Assembly: GCF_000235605.1 (NCBI RefSeq)
Contig: NC_016584.1
Span: 2,282,001 to 2,346,000 of the forward strand
Direction: 5' to 3'
Length of the DNA stretch: 64,000 nt
Source: Desulfosporosinus orientis DSM 765
GTDB lineage: Bacteria; Bacillota; Desulfitobacteriia; Desulfitobacteriales; Desulfitobacteriaceae
Shown: positions 16,765-26,540 of the stretch, piece after piece
How positions within the stretch are numbered: the first letter of the stretch is position 1
Layout: every line of letters starts with the position of its first letter
Translations under genes and position numbers: made by a program
Notes under the pieces: model-generated
Database searches by the model: none
What the model was told of the DNA's origin: nothing
Seen by the model: only the letters and a program-made list of their open reading frames with translations

Positions 16765-18168
16765 ATGCATTACAAAAGCTGCCTTAGATTCGGAAAACTT
16801 TGTGGATGGATGATTCTTGCTGTTTTCTTGCTGAGCGGATTGTCCGTGCAGACCGGCTGTGCTCAGTTGCAATCCGCTATGACTGGCAGCCCGGATCTTA
16901 AACAAGGTACTATCCCGGATCTGCAAAGTTCCGCCGGTCCGGAATTCGGAAAGAACTATCTTACGTTCCTACAAATGATTGATACCGAAACAGGTTGGGC
17001 ATGTACTCCGAAAGCTGTCTTAAGAACAGTTGACGGCGGTGAAAGCTGGACGGATGTGACGCCCAGGGAGCAGGCCGGCCAGGCCGAAGGGCAAGGAGCG
17101 CCATCCGCCGGCAGTGCGAATATGGAGAAAGGCAAGCTTTGGCTGGTCAGCCGGGATGGCGGACAAACCCGGGAGATCCAGGAGCTGCCGGAACTGCCTA
17201 TTGTACCGACGAACATTTCCTGGTCTCCCGCCGAGAGCATCCTGAAGGTACAAGAGCAGGGTGAAATCTGGCTGGTTCCTGCAAAGGGGAAACCGTATCA
17301 GGTACATGGAACGGAGACTTTTTCCGGTCTCAGCAGCTGGTCCCCGGACGGGAAATCCCTGGCTTGCTGCAGCGAACCGGCCCTGTCTCAAGAGGACAAG
17401 ATTTCCGAAGAGCGCCGGATGATCTTTAATTCCTATAATCTCGATACCGGACGGCTGACTAGGACCAAGGAGTTAAAAATGCCCGCCGTGACCGGGACTC
17501 TCTTCGCTGCCTGGCAGCCTGACGGACAAGGAGTGCTGTACTGGCCCGACCCTGCCTATTCGGCTTCCCTGGCGGCAGATGGTTTGGAATTGCAAAGCTT
17601 GAGATGGGGGGAATCCCAGCCGCAAGTTTTGCCTTGCGGACTGGCGTACCGGCACTGGCTTTCTTTTTTCCCGGATGGCCGGCTGTTGATGGTTGCCGGC
17701 GGTGGCCGCTCCCTCTGGTCGGAGAAAAGATTGGCAGTGTGTGAAACGGAAACGGGAAATACCAAAATCCTGCCCAATCCTGCAGGAAGCGTAGCCACTG
17801 ATCCAGCCCCGTCCCCGGACGGAAAACAGATTGCCTTTGTTGCCGCCCAAAACCTTGGCAAAGAGACAGGAGGATTCAAGGAACCCGGCCAACTTGCAGA
17901 GTGGGTTGCTACCCGGAGGCTGTGGCTGGAAAACAGTGACGGTTCCGGTGCCCATCCGCTTAAAGCGGCTGGCGGCGGTATTTATCAGCCGTCCTGGAGC
18001 CAAGATGGAAGTGCCATTCTATATATCCGGGACAATTCCTTATGGCTGGTTGAAGTCAAAAGTGAAAAAGCGCAAAGAATTATTGGCCCGTTCCCGGATT
18101 GGAGTAAAGACCTGTTCGGTTATTACGGTTATGTTTGGCATGATGATTTCGCCTGGTTCTCAAAATAA
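16765..18168 (+). CDS. Lipoprotein with BNR-like and TolB/WD40-like repeats
   Basis: The N-terminus has a basic region, a hydrophobic stretch and a lipobox-like LSVQTGC. Residues about 68-95 hold a BNR/YCF48-like motif (TGWACTPKAVLRTVDGGESWTDVTP). The rest has PD40/TolB-like beta-propeller motifs (SWSPDGKSLACCSE, WQPDGQGVLYWPD, APSPDGKQIAFVAAQN, SWSQDGSAILYIRD). It is probably an exported propeller protein tethered to the membrane. Function unknown. It lies in a run of lipoprotein genes. Confidence 0.7.
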   Translation: MHYKSCLRFGKLCGWMILAVFLLSGLSVQTGCAQLQSAMTGSPDLKQGTIPDLQSSAGPEFGKNYLTFLQMIDTETGWACTPKAVLRTVDGGESWTDVTPREQAGQAEGQGAPSAGSANMEKGKLWLVSRDGGQTREIQELPELPIVPTNISWSPAESILKVQEQGEIWLVPAKGKPYQVHGTETFSGLSSWSPDGKSLACCSEPALSQEDKISEERRMIFNSYNLDTGRLTRTKELKMPAVTGTLFAAWQPDGQGVLYWPDPAYSASLAADGLELQSLRWGESQPQVLPCGLAYRHWLSFFPDGRLLMVAGGGRSLWSEKRLAVCETETGNTKILPNPAGSVATDPAPSPDGKQIAFVAAQNLGKETGGFKEPGQLAEWVATRRLWLENSDGSGAHPLKAAGGGIYQPSWSQDGSAILYIRDNSLWLVEVKSEKAQRIIGPFPDWSKDLFGYYGYVWHDDFAWFSK

Positions 18169-18332
18169 CCGGTGAAATATTTTTATCCATTGTTTATTTG
18201 ATTGTTCTGCTTGGAATGATCAGACTGACAATTTATTTTATGATCAGTGCGATCGGATTTTTTGACAGAAGAATTAATTAATAAGTTTGGCGATAGACAC
18301 TTCAGGGTTGTCACTAGGGAGGAGAGAATTTT

Positions 18333-18956
18333 TTGAGAAAATCATTATTAGTCTTGCTTATTTGTCTAAGTATTGTTGCCTCAGTAACTGGTTGCTCTGA
18401 TCAGACAGACTTAAATAATAAAATTCAATCCTTAGAAGATAAAAATAAAGATTTTCAGATGGAATTAGATAAAATCAACTCATTATCGATACTCTTTGAA
18501 GATTATAAAGATAAACAAAGGCTTGTACCAAAAGAATCTCAAATTTATGCTCTTCCAATTCAAGGTCTGACAAAATTGCACATAATTGAACCAAACACAG
18601 TTATTCAAGTATTAGATGCGGCCCAATGCCAAGATAAACAGTTGTGGTTATATGTATCAATTCCAGTGTATGACACGCCAATTAATTCTAAGGGTTGGAT
18701 TCCAGAATCTGAAACTATTAAATTAACAAAAGCTAATATTGGGCAGGTGCAGGGAGATATCTCACTTAAGAAAGGTACGCCAATCTATGAAGTCGATGAA
18801 TTTAATAAGATAAGTGATGCATCTTCAACTAAAATTACTAATGATGTAAGAGGTAGAATTCTGAAAAGAGAAGGCTCTTTTGTTTACTTAATGTCTCCAG
18901 GTGGATGGGATTTTTGGGTAGAAGAGAAGTATCTCATATATCCGAAAATTGACTAG
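18333..18956 (+). CDS. Lipoprotein of unknown function
   Basis: TTG start after GGGAGGAGAG. The signal peptide LVLLICLSIVASVTGC ends in a clear lipobox. A short coiled coil (LNNKIQSLEDKNKDFQMELDKIN, about residues 28-50) is followed by two small beta domains that look like SH3-type repeats (VIQVLDAAQ...GWIPES, then RGRILKREGSFVYLMSPGGWDFWVEEKYL). It is AT-richer than the genes on either side. Confidence 0.65.
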   Translation: MRKSLLVLLICLSIVASVTGCSDQTDLNNKIQSLEDKNKDFQMELDKINSLSILFEDYKDKQRLVPKESQIYALPIQGLTKLHIIEPNTVIQVLDAAQCQDKQLWLYVSIPVYDTPINSKGWIPESETIKLTKANIGQVQGDISLKKGTPIYEVDEFNKISDASSTKITNDVRGRILKREGSFVYLMSPGGWDFWVEEKYLIYPKID

Positions 18957-19170
18957 GCGGAGTCCGTGGCCTATCAAGGTGTTTGGCGTAACTTGCTTAG
19001 ATGTATGTGGAGAGACACTATGCAAACGCCCTGACTTTGGACGAATTAATAAGCCGGCAGAGGAAACAAGAAAATAAAGAAAGGCAAGCATAGTGTTATG
19101 TTTGGACAATCTTAGATTCCGCCGGCTGAAATAAAGAGCTAATAGCGAAGGCGCCATGGGGAGGATGAAT

Positions 19171-20856
19171 ATGAACACTATTGTCCGGTCTATAACGCGG
19201 CCGATCAAAAAGGCCCCTGGAGGAAGGATATCTTTTCTCTTTTTACTCCTGATTTTTTTAACTTTAACAGTCGGCTGTTCGGCCCAGTCGGTTCAGGTTC
19301 AGCCAAAGGAGAAACCCGACAGGTTTACCCTGGCTGAACAGGAAGGGCAGTTTATCGCGGTCAACCGTTCGGTGGACTGCAAGGGGACTCAAGTGTCCAT
19401 CGAAAAAATACTGCTGGATAAAACCCACACCTTTATGATTGCCGCCGTCGCAGGAGAAACCAAAGGATCTATGGATTCTCTCACCGTGGATCTCTTTGGA
19501 GATCAGGACCAGGACTTGGGGCGCTGTAACATGACCCAAAAACTGCCTGATGGTAAGACTTTGCTGACCTTTGACGCCATAGAGAAGGCTCCCTCCGCTT
19601 TACGCCTGGAATTCTTCGGCGGTCCGGTGGGCTATGGCGGTAATGTCAACCTGACCTTAAAAGATATCCCTTTTCACCTGGTTGACTCCAAAACCCTAAG
19701 CGAATACATCGCCCCGGCGACCCTGGAGAAGAAAGGGTACCGGTTGGACATCAAATCCATTGAAAATGGGGTTAGCGAAACCGGTTTGCAGTACCAGCTC
19801 ACAGTTTCAGGTGACTACGACGGAATCGAGAGCGGCTGGTTATTTGGTTCTTATCATCAAAGCTATCCGCAGATTTTATTTCTGTCTGCCGGTGGTCAAA
19901 ATATTGAGCCGCACCTGTCTTATCCTTTTGATTCCACTCTTTCCTATAGAAGGTCGCTAGACGGAAAAGCTTGTGTCGGCCATGCTTATTTCGACAGAGT
20001 AACGGCAGGTATGCCCCAGCTCAAACTGACGGATATTTACGGCTATTATAACCTCAATGAAATCATCCCTTTAGACGGGGTCACCGATCAACTGGAGATC
20101 AACCGGAAAGTTTCGGTCCATAATGACACTATTGAGCTAAAGACTCTAAAACCCGGCAAGGACAAGGGGACCTGGATCTTAAGTTACCGTATCCAGGACC
20201 AAACCGGCAAGCTGGTAGACGGGGCTATTGACGCCGGGTTCTATCAAAAGGGCGATCATTATAAGAGACCCAATCCTGTATTGAAAGACAGTTCGCCCAG
20301 CCCGGTCGGGCAGGATCAGGAACTGGTGTTAAATGCCGGCGTACCGGCACCCGGCGAAGCCGATTTTCCGGCGGGCACCGCTTTGAAAATCACCAGACTG
20401 GGGATCAGGCAAGAGGATGCGGTCTTGAACATTGATCCGGACAACCTGCCCCAACCGGCTGCCAACAGTACTGAAACACAAATCCTGGCCGCTGTCCGGG
20501 ACTATTACGCAACCTATGGTCAGGCTTTAAAGAGCAACGATCTGAGTATGATGACGAAAAAATACGGGGATCTCCAGCCGACCGGCCGGAACGGGGACGG
20601 AATTAATGACTGGCGGCGTAAGCTCCAAGTTTGGAGTCCCCTGGGAGTTAAAGATTATTTTGTGACTTTCCAGGATCCTATTGTGATGGTGAACGGCAGC
20701 ACAGCCACAGCGGATATCGGGGGGCAGGAAAAGATCGTCCGCGCTGACGGCGATTCCGGTTCGGTCTTTGCTTTGGTATTTTCTCTGGTTCAAGAGGATG
20801 GGATCTGGAAAATCACCAAGGTTGATGAATTGACGGATGGGGAAACAGGGGCGTAA
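19171..20856 (+). CDS. Large lipoprotein with a C-terminal NTF2-like region
   Basis: The ATG at 19171 follows GGGGAGG at 19158. The signal peptide ends LTVGCSAQ (lipobox). The middle (about residues 45-310) resembles the outer part of DUF4179/DUF5643 anti-sigma-type proteins in strand pattern. The last 130 residues (ILAAVRDYYATYGQALKSNDLSMM ... WKITKVDEL) look like an NTF2/SnoaL fold. No catalytic motif is seen. Probably an exported sensor or binding protein; this is inference. Confidence 0.6.
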   Translation: MNTIVRSITRPIKKAPGGRISFLFLLLIFLTLTVGCSAQSVQVQPKEKPDRFTLAEQEGQFIAVNRSVDCKGTQVSIEKILLDKTHTFMIAAVAGETKGSMDSLTVDLFGDQDQDLGRCNMTQKLPDGKTLLTFDAIEKAPSALRLEFFGGPVGYGGNVNLTLKDIPFHLVDSKTLSEYIAPATLEKKGYRLDIKSIENGVSETGLQYQLTVSGDYDGIESGWLFGSYHQSYPQILFLSAGGQNIEPHLSYPFDSTLSYRRSLDGKACVGHAYFDRVTAGMPQLKLTDIYGYYNLNEIIPLDGVTDQLEINRKVSVHNDTIELKTLKPGKDKGTWILSYRIQDQTGKLVDGAIDAGFYQKGDHYKRPNPVLKDSSPSPVGQDQELVLNAGVPAPGEADFPAGTALKITRLGIRQEDAVLNIDPDNLPQPAANSTETQILAAVRDYYATYGQALKSNDLSMMTKKYGDLQPTGRNGDGINDWRRKLQVWSPLGVKDYFVTFQDPIVMVNGSTATADIGGQEKIVRADGDSGSVFALVFSLVQEDGIWKITKVDELTDGETGA

Positions 20857-20936
20857 ACATACCTTTGTTCTACGATATATCGGTTAAAGGTATCAATGGC
20901 AAAGATTGTGTGATTCCTTGATTAAAGGGAGAGTTA

Positions 20937-21958
20937 ATGATGACTGAACCTGAAAAACAAATTTCTACAGGTTTGAAAATCTCATTGAAATTTATCGTGG
21001 CAGCTCTGGTTTTCATGTTTTTGGCAGGTTGCTCTGCAGCTGAGTCTTCCCCTGACGGCCCGGTCCCAGTCCGCTATCAGAATACCCAGTATGGCTTTAG
21101 CTTTGTCCTGCCGCCAGAATGGGAAATTATACGATTATTAATGGCAGATGGGAAGGCAATGAGGTCAAAACCGGCCGGTATACAACGATTGGTTCCCAGA
21201 TTTCCATCCGCGATCCCCGCTGGACTTCGGAAAGCCCGCGTCAGGATATTCCGATCATGATCTTTACTCTTGACCAGTGGAATTCACTCCAGCAGGGAAA
21301 ATACCATATCGGTCCTGCGCCAATAGATCCAAGCGAACTGGGCCGCAACAACAGCTATGTTTTTGCCCTGCCGGCCCGCTACAATTATGCTGTTTTGGCT
21401 GGTGTCCAGGAGGTGGAATCCATATTGGACGGTCATCCTCTGGAAATTACTCAGCCTGAGCAGCCTATACAGGAGGCCGATTCATCAACCTTGTTCTTGT
21501 TAAATATAGCTTGGTTCGCTTTCGGGGGTGAATTGGCTGATAACAATCATTTTTCGGTTAAAACAAGCCGGATCGCAGATGTGGAGAGAGCCTGGGGGAA
21601 GCCTGATTCTACAGTATATATAGAAGCGGCTAACGGTACTTACGCTACGTATGCGAGTCACCATACTGTCCTCGGCTTTAATAAACAAGGGCAGATATTT
21701 GAAATCCGGTCCTTTGAGCACGGCTTGAAGAGCATATCACCGGAGGAGGTTAAAGATGTGTTGGCCACTCCGCCGATGGCTGCTCCGCCTGCTTATGACA
21801 ATGAGTTTGACGGGCAAATGATTCTCGGTTATTTGGCAGGACCGGAATTTAAGCTTGAATTTGTCTTTACTCCGACTACAGCTGCTTCGGACCTGTCGCT
21901 TGATCATTATAATATTCTTTATCCTAGAGGTATGGAGACCCCGGGTCGGGAATGGTAA
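20937..21958 (+). pseudogene. Lipoprotein with DUF4309-like C-terminus, broken by a frameshift
   Basis: The first frame (20937-21260) has a signal peptide and lipobox (VFMFLAGCSA) and reads FSFVLPPEWE. The second frame (open from 21119 to 21958) continues the same protein as NYTIINGRWEG and ends with a DUF4309-like domain (VERAWGKPDSTVYIEAANGTY, KLEFVFTP, LDHYNILYPRG, PGREW). One missing base near 21122 in GGGAAATT explains the break. It could be a true frameshift or a sequencing error. Confidence 0.65.
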
Positions 21959-22199
21959 CCGTTTCTACCTTACCTTATATCGGTATTATGGGATGGTTAG
22001 GCTATACGGTTTTATCCCAATCAAGATGAGCTATTACGCTTCACCTCCTGCCAATCCAGTTTTGCTGCGGTGTTCTTATTCTTTTCAATTTGATTCTCGA
22101 ATTGCCCAAAAGCCTCCGTCAGAGAAGCTTCTAAATTATCGTCATACATCTTAGAAAAACTATTCTATATAGAAATTAAAGGCTATAGGGGATGATCGA

Positions 22200-23507
22200 A
22201 TGAAGAAAAGGTTTAGTTTCCTGCTTTGCATCGCCCTGACTTTGGGGTTGTTGGCCGGATGCTCAGTTCAGCCCTCTCAGACCGTTCAATCAGATCAGAA
22301 CAGTATCGTTCAGAACAATGACATTGAAAAAAATGATACTGAAAATGTTAATCAAAATACTATTCAAAACAATTCCGTTGAGAGTACGAAAATCAGTCAG
22401 GACGTTATCAACGCTAATAACCGTTTTGCGTTCAATATCTTTAAGCAGTTAGACAAAGAAGACGGAAAGCAGAATATTTTTATCTCGCCCTTCAGCATAT
22501 CCACCGCTTTAACAATGACTTACCAGGGAGCAGCTGCGTCAACGAAGGAGGCTATGGCCAAAACCTTAGGATATATCGGAATCGATGAGGCGAAACTCAA
22601 TGATAGCTACAAGAATCTAATCCCTTATTTAAACAGGTTGGATGCTAAGGTTCAGCTCAATATCAGCAATTCCCTCTGGGTGAGGGAAGGAGAAAACATC
22701 AAACAAGATTTCTTGCAGGCAAACCGGGATTTTTTTAACGACTCTGTCCGGTCACTTGACTTTAACCAAGAAAATGCCCCGGATCAAATCAATCAGTGGA
22801 TATCCGAGGCTACCAATAAAAAGATTGACAAGATGATTAGTTCCCCAATACCCTCGGATGTCATCATGTACCTGATTAATGCCATCTATTTCAAAGGGGA
22901 TTGGGCCAAACAATTTGATCCTCATAATACCTTCAAGACTCAATTTGAAGCAGGAAACGGCAATACCGACCAAGTCATGATGATGAAAAGAACCGGAACC
23001 GTTGAATACGGACAGGGAAATGGGTTTCAAGCTGTCCGTCTCCCGTACGGAAGCGGGAAAATGGCCATGTACTGTATTCTACCGGAGAAAGATGTATCGA
23101 TTAATGATTTTATCGCAACCCTGGATCCTGACCGGTGGCAGGCTATCCAAGACAGCATTGCCAAGAGGGATGAGGTACATTTGCAGTTGCCGCGTTTCAA
23201 ATTAGAGTATGGAATCAAGAATTTAACCGGCAGCCTGACCGCTTTGGGAATGGGGGAAGCTTTTACAGGTAAAGCCGATTTTTCCGGTATCGGCGCTAAT
23301 ATTTTCATCAGTAGAGTGCTGCATAAAGCGATCATCGAGGTCAATGAAGAAGGCAGTGAAGCTGCAGCGTCGACGGTTGTGGAAATGAAGCAGGCGCTTA
23401 TGGCTAACCCTTTGACCTTTAGTGCCGACCGACCATTCGTATTTATCATTGCGGATGATGAAACAGGAACGATTTTATTCATGGGCAAATTGTATGGGAT
23501 CAAGTAG
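22200..23507 (+). CDS. Serpin (serine protease inhibitor), lipoprotein form
   Basis: The signal peptide ends LGLLAGCSVQP (lipobox), followed by an Asn/Gln-rich linker to about residue 60. The rest is a full-length serpin: NRFAFNIFKQL, NIFISPFSISTALTMTYQGA, IYFKGDWAKQFD, LPRFKLEYGI, HKAIIEVNEEGSEAAAST and the terminal signature FSADRPFVFIIADDETGTILFMGKLYG. The hinge EEGSEAAAST is of the inhibitory kind; the reactive loop then reads VVEMKQALMANP. It is presumably held on the outer membrane face to inhibit extracellular proteases. Confidence 0.9.
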   Translation: MKKRFSFLLCIALTLGLLAGCSVQPSQTVQSDQNSIVQNNDIEKNDTENVNQNTIQNNSVESTKISQDVINANNRFAFNIFKQLDKEDGKQNIFISPFSISTALTMTYQGAAASTKEAMAKTLGYIGIDEAKLNDSYKNLIPYLNRLDAKVQLNISNSLWVREGENIKQDFLQANRDFFNDSVRSLDFNQENAPDQINQWISEATNKKIDKMISSPIPSDVIMYLINAIYFKGDWAKQFDPHNTFKTQFEAGNGNTDQVMMMKRTGTVEYGQGNGFQAVRLPYGSGKMAMYCILPEKDVSINDFIATLDPDRWQAIQDSIAKRDEVHLQLPRFKLEYGIKNLTGSLTALGMGEAFTGKADFSGIGANIFISRVLHKAIIEVNEEGSEAAASTVVEMKQALMANPLTFSADRPFVFIIADDETGTILFMGKLYGIK

Positions 23508-23678
23508 TGACGTAATCTTTTCGTTCCTGGGTACTGCTCTTTTTATCATGACGATATGCGTCTTGATATTTACCATAATCAAGTTCCAGGTCGGTATGGT
23601 TGGTCCTGGTTTAGTCAGCGAGAAACCTGCTATGGATATAGCTAAAAAGAATTGTCAGAAAATCTAAAGTGCTTCGTA
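23508..23678 (+). other. Decayed sequence after the serpin gene
   Basis: A short frame with one membrane segment (MTICVLIFTIIKFQVGM) overlaps here without a ribosome site. The end (GTCAGAAAATCTAA then CTTCGTAT at 23653-23680) recurs at 29681-29705 before the sigma gene at 29753, so this is part of a repeated intergenic sequence. Confidence 0.35.
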
Positions 23679-23813
23679 TGAGAACCTCTTGCAAACCACC
23701 GTTTTTGAAAATTCGGCTATTTGAGTCTTACTTCAGTGCCTGCTGGAGGATTTGAAAAGTAGGGTGGAGAGGATGGAAATACTCCCTGACTGACGGTCAA
23801 CAATTGCTCAGTC
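23679..23813 (+). pseudogene. Remnant of a terminator-blaI-blaR1 segment
   Basis: 23679-23730 matches 31740-31793 (GAGAACCT.TTGCAAAC, then TTTGGCTATTTGAG-like). 23731-23813 matches 32267-32340, the end of the BlaI gene and start of the BlaR1 gene (CTTCAGTGCCTGCTGGA, GGATGGAAATACTCCC). The intervening 470 bp are gone, and a base is missing in the BlaR1 start. It is a deletion derivative of a second bla-type locus. Confidence 0.6.
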
Positions 23814-23820
23814 TAATTTC

Positions 23821-23885
23821 AAATTCGGATTCGTATCCGAATTTCAGGACAAGCCCGGCCGGCTCCATGGAACAAAATGGTTTGT
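23821..23885. repeat. Palindrome-headed repeat, copy 1
   Basis: The palindrome AAATTCGGATTCG and its complement (24 bp, one T/A centre difference from copy 2) is followed by CAAGCC...GGCTCCATGG.ACA.AATGG. The same unit occurs at 60370-60434 inside a cassette with no gene. Function unknown. Confidence 0.6.
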
Positions 23886-24370
23886 TTTTGAACAATTAGA
23901 CCAGGAAGGTATTTAGCAATACAGAATTAAGTGTAAAAGAAAAGGAACAAAGTGCTTACTCTGCAGGAAGCGGACAGTTAAAACGAAAAGTTATTACCAG
24001 AAATTCTATATCCGAACCTTTGCCGCCAGAGGCCAAAAAGGCTTTGTCAACGCCAGATAAAGTGGCCCACAACAACTGCCGAATGTTGATTTAAGTACTC
24101 CAATTATAATTACAAAAATGCCTTATCCTGAAAAACAATAAGTTTTATTTCACTTGATCGTTTTGGATCTTTAGCAAAATAACAAAATGTGAGTTAAAGA
24201 AACTTAGCGCGGAAAAGGAATTTGTTGTATTTCTTCTAAGTAACAAGATATTACGTTATTGTAGGTGGGGTATAAAGATTAAATTAACATCTGAGAGGGA
24301 TTTAAATAAATCTAAAATCAATTGGCATTGGACAAGATTCTATGTGTTAGTTTAGAAATGAGGGTTCAAC
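23886..24370. other. Gene-free stretch before the cassette region
   Basis: No open frame with a ribosome site or known family is seen. It should contain the boundary between chromosome and cassette array, but I cannot recognise an attI or attC site. ACGTTATTGTAGG near 24252 resembles an R' box but lacks a partner. Confidence 0.3.
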
Positions 24371-24841
24371 ATGAAAAAAATTTTAGTAATCCTTGGACTT
24401 ATAAGTTTATTTGTTTTTACTTTGATGAGATTTGGTTTTGAAAGCGTTCCTATCTACACTAATAATTCATTACAACCTAAACAAGTAATAGAAAACTACT
24501 TTAAATTCTACAATGAGAAAAATAGGCAGGGTTTGTCAACCACATTAACTAAATGGCATGACCAATCTAATGTGGATTTTGGTTTGGATAATCTAATATT
24601 TATAAAGCTTGTGAGTATTGGAAATAACGATATGACCACAGTTAATGCTTATTTGGGGTGTGGTCATGGGTCAGTAAACGGAGTTAACCCGAGCAATGTT
24701 GTGGCGTACAAAGTCACTTATGTATCTTTATATAGCAAATGGGCTTCACCATGGCCAAGTGGAATCCAAACTGAAAGTTTAACTTTGATTAGAGAAAGTG
24801 ATAATGCACCGTGGTTAATTGATGACATGGGTCAAGGTTAG
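24371..24841 (+). CDS. DUF4829-like exported protein (first recognisable cassette gene)
   Basis: The 156-residue product has one N-terminal membrane segment or signal and then an NTF2-like segment (QPKQVIENYFKFYNEKNRQGLSTTLT) typical of DUF4829 proteins. It is followed by a GC hairpin with a GTCC loop and the sequence GGCACGACACGCCGTAGAA, the standard 3' end of cassettes in this array. It is thus the cargo of the leftmost cassette I can see, whose 5' boundary is not recognised. Confidence 0.6.
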   Translation: MKKILVILGLISLFVFTLMRFGFESVPIYTNNSLQPKQVIENYFKFYNEKNRQGLSTTLTKWHDQSNVDFGLDNLIFIKLVSIGNNDMTTVNAYLGCGHGSVNGVNPSNVVAYKVTYVSLYSKWASPWPSGIQTESLTLIRESDNAPWLIDDMGQG

Positions 24842-24907
24842 GGATAAGTACATTATGTCGCATTCTTCTTAGTTTGTGTCTTAGTGTCATTGCTGGTGAA
24901 ATTTAAG

Positions 24908-24931
24908 GCATCGCCGTCCATGGCACTGTCA
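24908..24931 (+). repeat. Cassette 3'-end hairpin
   Basis: GGCATCGCCGTCCATGGCACTGTC has the stem and GTCC loop found before many attC sites here, followed by the box AGAGTCTGGCGGCA and then R''. Related elements recur at about 41641, 42352, 53959, 55568, 59452 and 60174. Confidence 0.55.
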
Positions 24932-25096
24932 GAGTCTGGCGGCACGACACGCCGTAGAAACCAGCTAATTGTTGTCAAGAAAAAGTTTCTTTAAAAAGTT
25001 TATCCAGAAAGAAGCGTATAGCAAAGCTAACCTACCAAATAGTAAGCACAAAAACGGTCTGTAGATAAAAGGTATCCATAAGTTCACATAGAATAG

Positions 25097-26311
25097 TTAT
25101 TTTGGATCAGAAAATGGCTGCTGAGAAGCTAAAATACCGAAAATTATCCTAAGTAATTTGTTAGAAGTAGCAATGATTGCGACTTTAGAAGGCTTGCCTT
25201 CGTTTATTTTTCGAAGGTAAAAACTTCTAAGGATCATATTTAGAGGGCCACTGGCTCTATTACTAATTCCAGCTACAGTGGCTTGATAGATTGCCTTTCT
25301 AAGATAAGGTGACCCTCTCTTGGAAATCTTGTTATGACTCGATTTGAACTTTCCCGATTCGAAGACAGAGGGGTCAATGCCTGCAAAAGCGACCAACTGT
25401 TTAGAACTCGGGAATCTCTTAATATCACCAATCTCAGCGAGAATGGTGGTGGCTGTAGCCTCTCCTACGCCAGGAATTGAACAAAGGAGAGGGTAATCAA
25501 GGGAAAAGTTTGCCCAGTAGACCATTTGAGCCCGTATATCTGTCAGAATACTTTGTTGGGATCTGAGGAGATCCATGTACATCCTTAAAACCCGTAAGTT
25601 TGACTGTTGGGCGCGGTTAAAAGGCAGACTTTCCTTGGCAGCCGATATCAGTGCATCCGTTTTCAACTCGTACCAGCTCTTCGCCATCTTTGCTGGCTTA
25701 AGACAATTAATAATCTGGTCCCTACTAGCCGATAGAATAGCATTGGGAGAAGGAAAAGAAGAAAGGACTCTCAAAGCAGTAGGACTACATAAATGAGCAA
25801 ATACTGACTCAAACTTAGGAAACAGAAGGTCTAAAACGGAACGAAACCGGAGTTGAGTCTCAATATATAGAGTGTTGAACCCATCATACTGGCGGCAAAG
25901 ATTCTGCAACTCCGAGATGTAATCCATATGAGGTTTGGCCTCGGTAAATTGATTCAGGTAGTAAACCTGAGCAATACGATTCGCATCAATCGGGTCAGTC
26001 TTAACTTTACGAACGGATTTCTTTTTCTCAGCGTGAGTCTGAAGAGGATTTAAAACGACCACCTTGAACCCAGCATCTTGAAAGAAAGCGGCAATAGGCT
26101 TGGAGTAGTTGCCAGTAGCCTCCATAACCACATGAGGACGTTGACCCATCTCCAATTCTAACTTGCTGAGTCGATCGACTAATAGAGATAAATCGTTGGG
26201 TGAATGAGAGAACGAAAAGGGTTTGGAATCTAAAACTTGATAACGTTTAAAGACAGCAGCCACACTTTTGGACTTGGAAACATCAATACTCAAGACTGGA
26301 ACATCAAACAT
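25097..26311 (-). CDS. IS110-family transposase
   Basis: The 404-residue protein has the two IS110 domains. The N-terminal RuvC-like DEDD domain has candidate residues D10 (LSIDVS), E64 (VMEATGNY), D106 and D109 (KTDPIDANR). The C-terminal Transposase_20 domain has IPGVGEATATTILAEIG and LVAFAGIDPSVFESG, with the serine of KRGSPYLRKA as the likely nucleophile. Such enzymes use a bridge RNA to choose donor and target. GAGGAGG lies before the ATG. All four copies in the window encode the same protein. Confidence 0.95.
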   Translation of the reverse strand: MFDVPVLSIDVSKSKSVAAVFKRYQVLDSKPFSFSHSPNDLSLLVDRLSKLELEMGQRPHVVMEATGNYSKPIAAFFQDAGFKVVVLNPLQTHAEKKKSVRKVKTDPIDANRIAQVYYLNQFTEAKPHMDYISELQNLCRQYDGFNTLYIETQLRFRSVLDLLFPKFESVFAHLCSPTALRVLSSFPSPNAILSASRDQIINCLKPAKMAKSWYELKTDALISAAKESLPFNRAQQSNLRVLRMYMDLLRSQQSILTDIRAQMVYWANFSLDYPLLCSIPGVGEATATTILAEIGDIKRFPSSKQLVAFAGIDPSVFESGKFKSSHNKISKRGSPYLRKAIYQATVAGISNRASGPLNMILRSFYLRKINEGKPSKVAIIATSNKLLRIIFGILASQQPFSDPK

Positions 26312-26329
26312 GAAAAACCTCCTCTTTAT

Positions 26330-26540
26330 CTGGGTCCATCTTTAAACATCAATCCTTAGGTTCGCGTTGTGATACGGGCTCGAAGCCCAACCAGCTCAAT
26401 CGAGGTAAAGGTGTCAAAGAGGGCCTGAACAGTTTATGCGACGGGATCTAGGTCCCAACAGAGTGTACGTTCTAACCCAGTTTTCTTAAGTATAAAGGAA
26501 TACAAAAGAAAAAAGATCCATACCCAGATTGAACTGGTTA
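26330..26540 (-). ncRNA. Candidate bridge RNA region of the IS110 element
   Basis: About 246 bp between the transposase start and the element end has no open frame and contains several small inverted repeats (GGGCTTCGAGCCC, GGGACCTAGATCCC). Read on the transposase strand it contains CTGTT twice in loop-like settings (ACTCTGTTGGG and AAACTGTTCAGG). CTGTT is the complement of the AACAG at the insertion point. IS110 elements carry a guide RNA in this region, so these are candidate target and donor loops. The RNA itself is inferred. Confidence 0.5.

Noticed and set aside
20868-20886. GTTCTACGATATATCGG, very like the cassette start GTTCTACGACATATCG, possibly an array start at 20.9 kb
   Set aside because: It sits in a small inverted repeat after a lipoprotein gene, with no attC arms upstream and no cassette features around; kept only as a coincidence to check.
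24240-24270. Possible attI or attC at ACGTTATTGTAGG
   Set aside because: Only an R'-like heptamer is present; no arms or matching R'' were found.
25575-25796. 73-codon frame on the plus strand inside each IS110 copy
   Set aside because: It is antisense to the conserved transposase and has no ribosome site; it repeats only because the element repeats.
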